Source: Streptomyces viridochromogenes DSM 40736
Lineage (GTDB): Bacteria; Actinomycetota; Actinomycetes; Streptomycetales; Streptomycetaceae
Direction of reading: 5' to 3'
Assembly (NCBI RefSeq): GCF_000158955.1
Contig: NZ_GG657757.1
Coordinates: forward strand, 4,184,309 to 4,248,308
Length of the DNA: 64,000 nt
This document shows, piece by piece, positions 52,342 to 59,704 of this stretch; position 1 is the stretch's first letter; every line of letters begins with the position of its first letter. A program made the position numbers and the translations under genes. The notes below the pieces were generated by a model that was given only the letters and a program-made list of their open reading frames with translations, ran no database searches and was not told the origin of the DNA.

Positions 52342-52770
52342 AGCCCCACCCCCACGTGAACCTGCAGCATAGGACATCGAAGCCGGGTTTGTGGGCGCTT
52401 TGTGCCAGGAAGCCTGTCACCAAGCGGGCCGCTTACCACGGAACCGGTCAGTTGATGACCTAGACGCGGCTCATCTCCTTGGCAAGAACCGCCGTCAGAG
52501 CAACAAGAGAGCAGCGCAGGCGAGAGGCACTCCAGACCCGAACCGGGGGGCCTTGCGACTCCGGCTCTGCCGTCCGTAGGAAGCAGACGTGCCAGACCCG
52601 TGCCAGATCGTGCGGGGAACACCGGGTATCGACCCGACGGTCAGGCGCCGGCGGTGCTCCTGTCCAGGTCAGTCGGACAACCTCACGTAGATCACCTCAG
52701 CTTCCCAAGCTGAGGGCCCAGTGGCTTCCACCGCGTTCGCACCGGGCATGACCTCGTACGATCAGCCTTC
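52342..52770. other. Island non-coding region with tRNA-Gly-like hairpin
   Basis: 429 bp without a supported gene; contains the promoter of the membrane protein operon. At 52695-52715, CCTCAGCTT-CCC-AAGCTGAGG is a perfect 9-bp stem whose core equals a tRNA-Gly(CCC) anticodon arm (TTCCCAA loop), preceded by GTAGATCA. No acceptor stem surrounds it, so it is at most a tRNA relic or a terminator. Confidence 0.35.
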
Positions 52771-53086
52771 ATGGCAGAGACAGGCGGAGAACTCAGTTGG
52801 CTGGAGCAGTGGTACCGCGCCCAGTGCGACGGTGACTGGGAGCACGAATGGGGCGTTCGGATTGCAACGCTCGACAATCCAGGCTGGACAGTGGCAATCG
52901 GTCTTGAGGAGACGACGCTGTCTGGTCAGCCCTACGAGAGGACGGACATCCGGCGCAGCGATTCCGACTGGGTGATGGCGACGGTGTTCGGACGATGTCT
53001 TCCAGGCGTCCTGCGGTCCGCTCAACCTAGGGGAAGTGCTGCGCCTGTTCCGCGACTGGGCTACCACGGTGAGCGGTGAGCCCTAG
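52771..53086 (+). pseudogene. Imm53-family immunity protein, frameshifted, no toxin nearby
   Basis: LSWLEQWYRAQCDGDWEHEWGVRIATLDNPGWTVAIGLEETTLSG is a clear Imm53 signature. After DSDWVMATV the frame shifts near 52984-52990; the neighbouring frame continues DDVFQASCGPLNLGEVLRLFRDW and ends at 53086, restoring the normal C-terminus and about 104 residues. One extra base explains it. Imm53 proteins neutralise polymorphic toxins, but no toxin gene is adjacent, so this is an orphan, decaying immunity gene or one hit by a sequencing error. Confidence 0.75.
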
Positions 53087-53249
53087 CCAACGGGTGATCG
53101 CGACCGCGTCTGGCCGCCTCAGTTTCCGTCTCATTCACCGTCGTTCACTGCCATTCAGATCAGACCTGGGGCGCTGCCACGGGGGTGGCCGATCACCCAT
53201 GAACGCAGGTGAACGCCCCTGCACACCGCCCCGCACCCCACCAACACAG

Positions 53250-53378
53250 TTGGAAAGCGTGTTGGGGGCAACCCCTCACGAGTTCGAATCTCGTATCCTC
53301 CGCCAGTGCCTCACCGGGCACGATGTCGAAGGGCCCCACCGTTCGCGGTGGGGCCCTTCGACATTGTTCGTCTCAGTT
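53250..53378 (+). repeat. Island direct repeat, copy 2
   Basis: 92 bases identical to 46090-46181, offset by exactly 7160 bp, then near-identity to 53378. It carries the 3' half of tRNA-Ser with CCA and the terminator, but no 5' half, so it is the distal att site. Confidence 0.9.
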
Positions 53379-53480
53379 GGCTCCCGGGAGCTCCCACAGC
53401 GCGTCGCCGACCTGCTGCGCGACCTTGCGGAGCATGGTCCCCGTCACATGCATGTAGCGGGCGCGCATCCGGGCCGGTCC
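53373..53480 (-). pseudogene. C-terminal scrap of a tyrosine recombinase (integrase)
   Basis: On the minus strand ARYMHVTGTMLRKVAQQVGDALWELPGAN then stop. The RYMHVT motif followed by a helix and a short tail matches the end of actinobacterial site-specific integrases, where the Tyr is the catalytic nucleophile. No upstream catalytic domain remains. Integrase genes usually abut their att site, and this one overlaps the end of direct repeat copy 2. Confidence 0.5.
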
Positions 53481-53610
53481 CCCGGGCTCCCACCCCCTGA
53501 CATGCGGGCCGACACTGCCAGATGCGCGGCGTTCATGCGGCCCACTGATCCCACACCAGGCCAGCGGCCGGCGGACGCCGCCATGAGGCGTGGCCGACTG
53601 AGTGACAACG

Positions 53611-54747
53611 TCAAGCTTGTTGTGACGGTGTCTTGGCGGTGCGTTTGGCGAGCAGCCCGGCCAGCAACATGACGATCAGCGCGATGCCTACGCCGCACAG
53701 CGTCCACAGCACCCGGTAGCCCTCGGCGGCATTGTCGGAGGGTTGCGGCAGGCCCACGAGGATGAGCACCCCGGCGGCGATGGCCGCGCAGTACAGCGCG
53801 TAGTTCCAGAAGCGGATCGCCGCGCCGTGCATCAGCAGGACGAGCGCCACCACTTCGAGTCCGCGACGCACGGCGAACAGCTTGAGCCCGTGTTCGCTCG
53901 CGGGCACCCACAGCAGCAGCGCGGCCACGGCGGCGCCGATCAACGCACCGGTGAGGCGCTGTGCACTGGCGAGCACGGCCTGTTCCAGACTCGGTTTCAT
54001 CGCGATCATGGCCGCGATCGGGATCCAAGAGCCGTACGAGAGATCCAGTCCGAACGCCAGCGCGACGGTTCCGGCGATGACCGCGGCCCGGACCACCGCG
54101 AACAGGATCAGCGGAGGGGTCAGCTTCCTTCGGGAAGTGTCCCCGGGGAGCTCCGCGAAGGGCTGGTCCTGGTCCGTGCGTCCCCGGATGAGCCACCAGA
54201 GGAAGGTCACCGTGATCCACAGCGCCACCCCTCCGGTCCAGGAGACCACCTGAGCCCAGACGTAGCTGGTGACGTGGCCCGCTTGGTGGATGTTGAACTC
54301 GAATCCGACGGCGACGATGAACCAGATGTTGAGAAGCAGCGCGTTGACGAACCGCCGCACCCCGAACGCGACCGCCAGCCCGGCCGCCAGAGTGACAGCG
54401 AAAGCCGCGAGTACCAGCCAGCCCCAGGCTTCCGAGCCGATACCGAAGGCCAGCGCGGTCACCCCGGCGCCGACCAGCCCGAAGACGGAGGTGTAGAGCG
54501 CACGATGTCCGTAGCTGCCTCCGGGGTCGGCCAGCGCCGCGAACAGGAGGCCGAACAATGCGCTGAGCAGGTATACCTCGTGCCCGATCGCCCAGAAGAC
54601 GAACATCGGCACCAGCGCGGCGTCGAGGAACGCCACCGCTCGTGGCCAGTTCAGCCCCTCGGGGTTGAGCTGGAACACCTTCGACAGCCAGGTCATGACC
54701 TTTCCCCGGTGCACGGGCTGTCCTGCGGGTCTGCTCTCGGTGGTCAC
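53611..54747 (-). CDS. FUSC-family membrane protein
   Basis: 378 residues with about ten hydrophobic segments in two halves separated by a cytoplasmic loop (WLIRGRTDQDQPFAELPGDTSRRK), as in aromatic acid exporter/fusaric acid resistance (FUSC) proteins. The second half has SYGSWIPIAAMIAMKPSLEQAVLASAQRLTGALIGAAVAALLLW, the best-conserved FUSC stretch. GAGAGAGAGC precedes the GTG start. It lies between island repeats 2 and 3, so it may be cargo of the second element. Substrate unknown. Confidence 0.85.
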   Translation of the reverse strand: MTTESRPAGQPVHRGKVMTWLSKVFQLNPEGLNWPRAVAFLDAALVPMFVFWAIGHEVYLLSALFGLLFAALADPGGSYGHRALYTSVFGLVGAGVTALAFGIGSEAWGWLVLAAFAVTLAAGLAVAFGVRRFVNALLLNIWFIVAVGFEFNIHQAGHVTSYVWAQVVSWTGGVALWITVTFLWWLIRGRTDQDQPFAELPGDTSRRKLTPPLILFAVVRAAVIAGTVALAFGLDLSYGSWIPIAAMIAMKPSLEQAVLASAQRLTGALIGAAVAALLLWVPASEHGLKLFAVRRGLEVVALVLLMHGAAIRFWNYALYCAAIAAGVLILVGLPQPSDNAAEGYRVLWTLCGVGIALIVMLLAGLLAKRTAKTPSQQA

Positions 54748-55243
54748 GTCAGCTCTCTCTCAAAGCACACGCGAGTCAACAGGTATGCGCATTTTAGTAA
54801 CGAATCCCTCCATTTCGCCCAGGTAGCGAACAGCCACCCGCAGCAGGCCGACAGTGAGGCCGAGGCCGGTGGGGGTGCAGCGAGGCACACGCGTGCGTAA
54901 TCGGTGGGCGCACTCGCCGTCGTGGCTGACGGTCGTCGGCTGAGCCGCATACGGACTCCGATTCGGCTCGGAAGGGATGACCGCAACCGGCGAAGGGGTG
55001 CAGGCGTCAACAACGCTCGTGATCAATACACCTAGCCGCTCAGGCAAACGGCCGCCCATGAACCCAGGTGCCCCCGCCAGTGCCTCACCGGGCACGATGT
55101 CGAAGGGCCCCCACCGCTTGCGGTGGGGGCCCTTCGACATGGTCTGTCCCGGTTTTCGTCTCAGTCGGCCTCTCGGCCTTGTGGACTTCTGTGCGCCTTG
55201 CCGGAGTCGACTATTCCCCTGAAGCCGCGGGCAGACCTGCCGC
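54748..55243. other. Intergenic region with third att repeat
   Basis: 496 bp without a supported gene. It contains the promoter region of the FUSC gene (54748-54830 is AT-richer) and the partial att repeat. A minus-strand frame (CTPTGLGLTVGLLRVAVRYLG) crosses part of it but has no start signal or family match. Confidence 0.35.
55074..55140 (+). repeat. Island direct repeat, copy 3 (partial)
   Basis: Matches copies 1 and 2 from the CCGCCA end of tRNA-Ser through the terminator, with one extra C-G pair in the stem (GTCGAAGGGCCCCCACCGC at 55099 onward). It lacks the anticodon and T arm. Confidence 0.75.
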
Positions 55244-55651
55244 ATGGCGACGCCAGAGAACGACGACCAGCGGCGCGACGCAGACGCCCGCCTGTGGGAG
55301 CACCACCTCCACACCGACACCATGCTCTTTCAGCGCGGCAACCTGTTCCTCGTCGCGCAAACACTGCTGGCTGTGGCCTACAGCAGCACCGCCACATCGG
55401 GCACCGCGCACGCGGCAGCACGTGTCCTGGCCGGCTTCGGGCTCGCTCTCACTACCGTCTGGGCATACGTGGGACACCGCTATCACCGCTACAACCGGGC
55501 CATCCAAAGACGTACTGCCGAGCGTCTGGCGGACTACGCGGAGACCTATACAGCCAGTCGCATCGCTGGTCCCAGCGCGATGCCGCTGATCGCCTATGCG
55601 CTTCCGACGCTCTCCGCCGTCATGTGGATCGTTCTGCTCATCGTCACGTAG
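55244..55651 (+). CDS. Small membrane protein, three predicted helices
   Basis: 135 residues. A charged lead (MATPENDDQRRDADARLWEH) is followed by helices at about 34-49, 60-80 and 112-134, with a basic loop HRYHRYNRAIQRRTAERL. The topology is like that of the island membrane protein at 51856, but without evident sequence identity. It starts about 100 bp beyond the third island repeat. Family not recognised. Confidence 0.65.
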   Translation: MATPENDDQRRDADARLWEHHLHTDTMLFQRGNLFLVAQTLLAVAYSSTATSGTAHAAARVLAGFGLALTTVWAYVGHRYHRYNRAIQRRTAERLADYAETYTASRIAGPSAMPLIAYALPTLSAVMWIVLLIVT

Positions 55652-55660
55652 TCGGCGCCG

Positions 55661-55948
55661 CTACCGCCGACGCCCCCTACGCAGGGGTCCGCTCCCTCGC
55701 CGACCGCGTGGTCCGCTTCGCGTGGGCTCCCCGGAGCCCACGGTGAGGCGGGTCGCGAGGTGGTAGGTGACGGTGATGTCCCGGTAGTCCTGGCCGGGGG
55801 TGACCGGGGCCGGTAGGTGGGTGCGGTCGCTGTGGCTCGTCGACTCTCGGTTTCCGGTGCCGGGGAAGCGGACGGCTGTCTGGGGTTCCTGCGTGAAGCG
55901 GAGCCGTTCGGCGTGGACCGTCGACCGGAACGAGATGTCCCCCACCAC
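55661..55948 (-). CDS. Small hypothetical protein downstream of the repeat protein
   Basis: 95 residues: VVGDISFRSTVHAERLRFTQEPQTAVRFPGTGNRESTSHSDRTHLPAPVTPGQDYRDITVTYHLATRL, then a basic low-complexity tail. GC-rich third positions and a GGGAG before tandem GTG codons (55948, 55945) support it. It starts 27 bp after the stop of the minus-strand gene at 55976, suggesting an operon. The beta-rich first part resembles a family I recall from Streptomyces, but I cannot name it. Confidence 0.6.
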   Translation of the reverse strand: MVGDISFRSTVHAERLRFTQEPQTAVRFPGTGNRESTSHSDRTHLPAPVTPGQDYRDITVTYHLATRLTVGSGEPTRSGPRGRRGSGPLRRGRRR

Positions 55949-55975
55949 CGGGCTCCCGGCCCTCGCGCCTCGCGT

Positions 55976-56941
55976 TCAGGGCGGTTCCTCGGGCTCCCTG
56001 GCCGCCTGACGGCGACCGGACCTTGGTGGCAGCTTGCCGTCCTCTCCGCGTACCCGGCGCGTGCGGGCGCTGCGTGCCGGACGCCGTTTGGCCGGCTCGG
56101 CCCCTTCCGTGCCGGCTACCGCTTTCGTCTCACCCGCGGCCTGTTCGGCCACGGTTCCGGCGGTGCCGCGCACCGCCTCGTCGGCGCTTTCGACGGTTCG
56201 GCTCGTTTCGCGGCCGACGTCCTCCACCGCGCGTCCGGCACCACCGCTCACGTCCTGGACGGCCCTCCCGGCTCCCTGCCCGACGTCCTGCGCCACGGAG
56301 CCGACGCCCCGGCCCACGCCCTGGACAGCGCCTCCGGCACCCTGCCCCACATCCTGTACCGCGGACCCGGCGCCCTGACCCACATCCTGTACCGCGGACC
56401 CGGCGCCCTGACCGACGTCCCGGACGGCGGTCCCCGCGCCCTGGCCGACGTCCTGGACGGCCCTTCCGGCACCGGCACCCACCTCCCCCACGGCCTGACG
56501 GGCTCCGCCGCCGACGTCCTGCACGGCGGACCCGACTCCGCGGGCCAGCTCGTGCAGGATCTCCGGGTTGCGGTCGAGCGTGGTGAGCACTCGGTCGATG
56601 ATTTCGGCGACGTGGTGGAGACGCACCTTGAGCTGGGCCTGGGCCTCGACGCCCGAGATGCCCAGGTGCACCTTGCCGAGGGTGACGTCGGCGCCCACAT
56701 TCAGTCTGAGCAGGTCCAACACCTCGGCCTGCAGCGAGACACGCGCCCGCAGGTCCTCGACGTCCAGGTCGATCTCGTCGACCTTCAGGACCGGGACATC
56801 GAGGAAGACGTCAGGGCTCGCACCGGCCGCGTCCTCCTCGTCGTAAGCCTCGGCATCGGCGTACTCGTCACCGTCTCCGGCGTCGAGTGCGTCGTCGTAC
56901 TCCTCGGCCAAGCCCTCGTCGTTCTCGGCGTTGTCGCGCAT
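55976..56941 (-). CDS. Acidic protein with 11-residue amphipathic repeats
   Basis: 321 residues: an acidic N-terminus, a conserved middle part (DVPVLKVDEIDLDVEDLRARVSLQAEVLDLLRLNVGADVTLGKVHLGISGVEAQAQLKVRLHHVAEIIDRVLTTLDRNPEIL), then about ten copies of an 11-residue unit such as AVQDVGQGAGS, and a basic tail. Two neighbouring units at 56350-56415 are identical at DNA level (33 bp). The repeat resembles LEA-like or apolipoprotein-like helices that bind membranes or protect proteins on drying. GGAGG seven bases before the ATG at 56941 selects it over the GTG at 56947. Confidence 0.75.
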   Translation of the reverse strand: MRDNAENDEGLAEEYDDALDAGDGDEYADAEAYDEEDAAGASPDVFLDVPVLKVDEIDLDVEDLRARVSLQAEVLDLLRLNVGADVTLGKVHLGISGVEAQAQLKVRLHHVAEIIDRVLTTLDRNPEILHELARGVGSAVQDVGGGARQAVGEVGAGAGRAVQDVGQGAGTAVRDVGQGAGSAVQDVGQGAGSAVQDVGQGAGGAVQGVGRGVGSVAQDVGQGAGRAVQDVSGGAGRAVEDVGRETSRTVESADEAVRGTAGTVAEQAAGETKAVAGTEGAEPAKRRPARSARTRRVRGEDGKLPPRSGRRQAAREPEEPP

Positions 56942-57258
56942 CGCCACGCCTCCGAGTTTTTGCGTGCATTTCGACCATTTTTTCCATTATGGGGATCAGG
57001 TCACTGTTGGCCCGCCGTGGATCGGCAGTCGTCCCACAGGGCGGCGAGGCGGGTCGGGATCTGGGGAATGGCGGCGCACCCCGCTTCCGTCGCAACTGCC
57101 GTAGTAGAGGAAGGTGTGACCCGGCGCCCTGGTCTCAGTCGGGACGAACGAGTTCGAATCTGGTGTCTTCCCAGGTCGGGGGTGTGTCGTGGTGACTATC
57201 GGCCCGATCTGTGCCGGCGGCCACAGCGGGACGGGGGCGGGGAGGCGCATACTGAGCC
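56942..57258. other. Divergent intergenic region
   Basis: 317 bp without a gene. A minus-strand CATAAT near 56990 within an AT-rich segment is a fair -10 element for the repeat protein. GAGTTCGAATCTGG at 57151 resembles a tRNA T arm but does not pair. Confidence 0.35.
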
Positions 57259-57480
57259 ATGACAAAGTCTGCGGCACCTAAGCGCCATCTGCCCACCAGC
57301 CCCTTCAAGGCCCCCGTGGCACCTGCCCCCAAGCACTTCGCCATGGGCGATCAGGTCACCCACGACGTCTACGGCCTCGGCCGGGTGATCGGTATCGAGG
57401 ACGGGATCGCGGCGCTCGTGGATTTCGGCTCGGCGCAGATGCGGATCTTGAGCCCGTACGCCAAGATGACCAAGTTGTAG
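57259..57480 (+). CDS. Small conserved protein with CarD/KOW-like C-terminus
   Basis: 73 residues: a basic Pro-rich lead, then HFAMGDQVTHDVYGLGRVIGIEDGIAALVDFGSAQMRILSPYAKMTKL. The C-terminal 45 residues have the GDxVxHxxxGxGxVxxxxxxxxxVxF pattern of small beta-barrel modules seen in CarD and at the end of UvrD/PcrA. A possible nucleic-acid or RNA polymerase-binding module; role unknown. Conserved in Streptomyces. Confidence 0.75.
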   Translation: MTKSAAPKRHLPTSPFKAPVAPAPKHFAMGDQVTHDVYGLGRVIGIEDGIAALVDFGSAQMRILSPYAKMTKL

Positions 57481-57546
57481 GACCGTCGTGCCTGCTCAGG
57501 GCACGCCAGGTCCCATCGGGGACCTGTAACGAAAGGCAGACCTCTC

Positions 57547-57741
57547 ATCGAACCGACTTCGCTGTTCTCCGCCCTGGAAGGGCAACCGCGCCGTTCCAGC
57601 GCAGCGTCGCCGCCTCCGGCGACCAACCCCTTCCAGGCCCCGGACTTCGGACAGGACGAGATCTTCCGGTCCGGGGACGCGTCCGAGGACGCGCAGGTGC
57701 CCGACCGCGGCACACGTGCCGCTCGGTCCAAGGCTGCCTAG
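57547..57741 (+). CDS. Small open frame without a canonical start codon
   Basis: A frame reading IEPTSLFSALEGQPRRSSAA...NPFQAPDFGQDEIFRSGDASEDAQVPDRG ends at TAG 57741, with coding-like GC-rich third positions. No ATG, GTG or TTG begins it; the frame opens at ATC 57547, ten bases after GAAAGG. Either a rare ATC start or a small sequence error upstream. No family recognised. Confidence 0.4.
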   Translation: MEPTSLFSALEGQPRRSSAASPPPATNPFQAPDFGQDEIFRSGDASEDAQVPDRGTRAARSKAA

Positions 57742-57827
57742 CGGCCGCCCGCGCACGGCGCGGGTGGCGCGCCACCTGGTGAGAGAGGACGCTGGGTGCG
57801 GGGGCAACCTTGAGGGAGACACGCCCC

Positions 57828-58088
57828 ATGGCACAGACCACCCCGCACCACAGGGCGCGCACGCCGTTCCTTTCCCGCCCCGGCGTCCGCCGCGCCGCAC
57901 CGTTCGTCCTGATCACCGCGGTCGCTCTGATCTTCATCTTCGAGAACCGCGCGCATGTGCAGATCCGCCTGTTCATTCCGCTGGTGACCATGCCGCTGTG
58001 GGGCGCGCTCCTGATCGCCTGGGGGCTCGGCATGCTCGCCTGTGTCGTCACCGTGCGCCGACGGTCGCACCGGCATTCACGGCAGTGA
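57828..58088 (+). CDS. LapA-like (DUF1049) membrane protein
   Basis: 86 residues with two membrane helices (RRAAPFVLITAVALIFIFEN and MPLWGALLIAWGLGMLACVV) around the short ENRAHVQIRLFIPLVT hairpin typical of LapA-domain proteins. GAGGGAG supports the ATG at 57828 over 57810. Its last 12 bases overlap the 3' end of the convergent gene. Envelope-associated; function in actinobacteria unknown. Confidence 0.8.
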   Translation: MAQTTPHHRARTPFLSRPGVRRAAPFVLITAVALIFIFENRAHVQIRLFIPLVTMPLWGALLIAWGLGMLACVVTVRRRSHRHSRQ

Positions 58089-59699
58089 GGTGCTCGGGAT
58101 CACGCAGTTCTTCGGCTGCGGCTTGCCCGTAGGCCAGCCCAGGCCCACGAACTTGAGGGTGCCGGGACCCTGACGGCCCGGGTCGAGTTCGACGATCGCG
58201 GCCGGTTTGTCGTAGGCGTTGCCGCCTGTGGTGAGGCAGATCAGGCCGCTGGTGGCCTGGACGCGGTGGCGGGACTGGAGGAGGGACCACTGACGGCCCA
58301 CGTCCTCGCGGCTGGGGACCGTTTCGGGGTCGCTCTTCTGTGCTTGGTGGAGGGCCTTGCCGATGGTGAGGAGGCCGTCGTGGACCAGCATCGTGCGGGA
58401 GTCGTCCAGGGCGGGGACGGAGCCCAGTTTCGTGCCCTCGTTCGTCGTCGCGTCGATCAGCTTCCTGAGGGTGTCCAGGGCCGCCTTCGGTTCCGTGAGG
58501 TACTGGGGGAGGTCCCGTTCGGCCGGTTTCCTGTGGTGAGCCGCCGTCCAGCGCTTCGTCCAGGCCTTCAGTTCCGTCGTCCAGGCGTCGGGGTGGGCGG
58601 GGGCCGCGTACTGCACCGTCACCTTCGGCCTGCCGTCGGCGCCGCGGAGCCGGGCCCAGTCCTTGTCCGTCATGTCCTGGCGCAGGGAGGCGGCGTCGGA
58701 GCCGCTGACGATGGTGTAGTGGCGGTCCTTGCAGCCGACCTGGGCCAGCTTCAGGGCGAAGATGCGCAGGTGGAGAGTGCGGCCTGCGAAGTAGACCGTG
58801 TCGGCCTCGGAGTCGCAGATGTTGTTGGCCGTCTGGGTGAACTGGTTGCCGGTCGAACCCGCCTCGTCGATCGACGGGGACTCGAACGACATCGCCGCCG
58901 GACCGGCCGGGCCCTTCTCCTCGATCCTGCTGAACGCCTTCGCCAGTGACTCGTTGTAGCCGTCGGGGCGTTTGTCGTAGACCAGGACCGTCCTGAGGTT
59001 CCGCCGACCCCGTTCACCGTTGAAGTTGGCCAGGGCCTGAGCCGCGTCGTAGTTCGTGGGGAGGATGCGGGCCAGGCCGGGGAAGCGGAGCTTGGCCATG
59101 CCGTCCGGCCGGTCCTCGTTCGCGATCCGGTCGCCGCTGATGCGGGCGGCCAGTACCGGGATCTTGTTCTCCGTCAGGCGTCGGACCGCCGCTTCCGTGG
59201 CCGCGAGGCTCAGATTGAAGCCGGTGACCGCGCGCAGCCGGTCCTCGGACGAGGCGGCCATGCGCAGCAACTGGTCGACGACCTTGTCCTGACGGCCGTA
59301 GTCCTGCCCGGGGTTGGCCAGCACCAGACGGATCTTGGGCGGTTCGCCCTCGCCCTCGTTGGCCTGCCGCTGCCCCAGGTACGCGCCCTGGAGGTCGCTG
59401 CGCATCTGCCGGCGCAGCGCCTCCCGGTCCGACTGCAGCGGCAGCATCATCGCCACCGTCACATGCGGCTGCTTCGCGATCCGTTCGTTCTCGCGTGCGA
59501 TGGCCCGGGCCACGTCGGCTATCTCCTTCGTGCCGAAGTCGTAGCCCTCGCCGTTGACGCCGACGCACTCGCCCTCGATCCGCTCCACACCGTCGGCGCA
59601 GGTGTCCGGCTTGCGGATGAGGGAGGTGGTGAGCGCCACGCCCGCGACGATCGCCACCGCGGCCAGCAGTGAGAAGAGGATCTTCCGCCATCTGGGCAT
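58077..59699 (-). CDS. Periplasmic-binding-fold protein with N-terminal membrane anchor
   Basis: 540 residues. An N-terminal helix (KILFSLLAAVAIVAGVALTTSL) is followed by an extracellular region of type 1 periplasmic binding/ABC substrate-binding fold: HVTVAMMLPLQSD, VLANPGQDYGRQDKVVDQLL, LRAVTGFNLSLAATEAAVRRLTENKIPVLAARISGD, VYFAGRTLHLRIF and TIVSGSDAASLRQD. No ABC transporter genes are adjacent; instead it starts six bases after the stop of a large P-loop protein gene. AAGGAGA precedes the ATG at 59699. Confidence 0.8.
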   Translation of the reverse strand: MPRWRKILFSLLAAVAIVAGVALTTSLIRKPDTCADGVERIEGECVGVNGEGYDFGTKEIADVARAIARENERIAKQPHVTVAMMLPLQSDREALRRQMRSDLQGAYLGQRQANEGEGEPPKIRLVLANPGQDYGRQDKVVDQLLRMAASSEDRLRAVTGFNLSLAATEAAVRRLTENKIPVLAARISGDRIANEDRPDGMAKLRFPGLARILPTNYDAAQALANFNGERGRRNLRTVLVYDKRPDGYNESLAKAFSRIEEKGPAGPAAMSFESPSIDEAGSTGNQFTQTANNICDSEADTVYFAGRTLHLRIFALKLAQVGCKDRHYTIVSGSDAASLRQDMTDKDWARLRGADGRPKVTVQYAAPAHPDAWTTELKAWTKRWTAAHHRKPAERDLPQYLTEPKAALDTLRKLIDATTNEGTKLGSVPALDDSRTMLVHDGLLTIGKALHQAQKSDPETVPSREDVGRQWSLLQSRHRVQATSGLICLTTGGNAYDKPAAIVELDPGRQGPGTLKFVGLGWPTGKPQPKNCVIPSTSLP

Positions 59700-59704
59700 G
59701 CCCG

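Larger units (their letters stand above)
46090..53341. mobile_element. tRNA-Ser-associated genomic island, integrase lost
   Basis: About 7.25 kb between 92-bp direct repeats derived from the tRNA-Ser 3' half, the pattern left by tyrosine-recombinase integration. Cargo: DUF6415 gene, an unknown gene, XRE/TPR-like regulator, a long inverted repeat, a membrane-protein/HD-Hsp90 operon and a broken Imm53 gene. Two lines sampled inside the HD-Hsp90 gene are 47% and 53% G+C against 72% in dnaX. No integrase or excisionase gene lies inside. A third partial repeat at 55074-55140 suggests a second, adjacent integration event. Confidence 0.85.

Noticed and set aside
52695..52715. tRNA-Gly(CCC) anticodon-arm look-alike in the island
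   Set aside because: The hairpin is perfect but no other arm of a cloverleaf can be built around it; noted only as a possible relic or terminator.
57140..57185. Possible tRNA 3' end (GAGTTCGAATCTGGTGTCTTCCCA)
   Set aside because: The supposed T stem (ACGAG with CTGGT) does not pair and there is no acceptor or anticodon arm.
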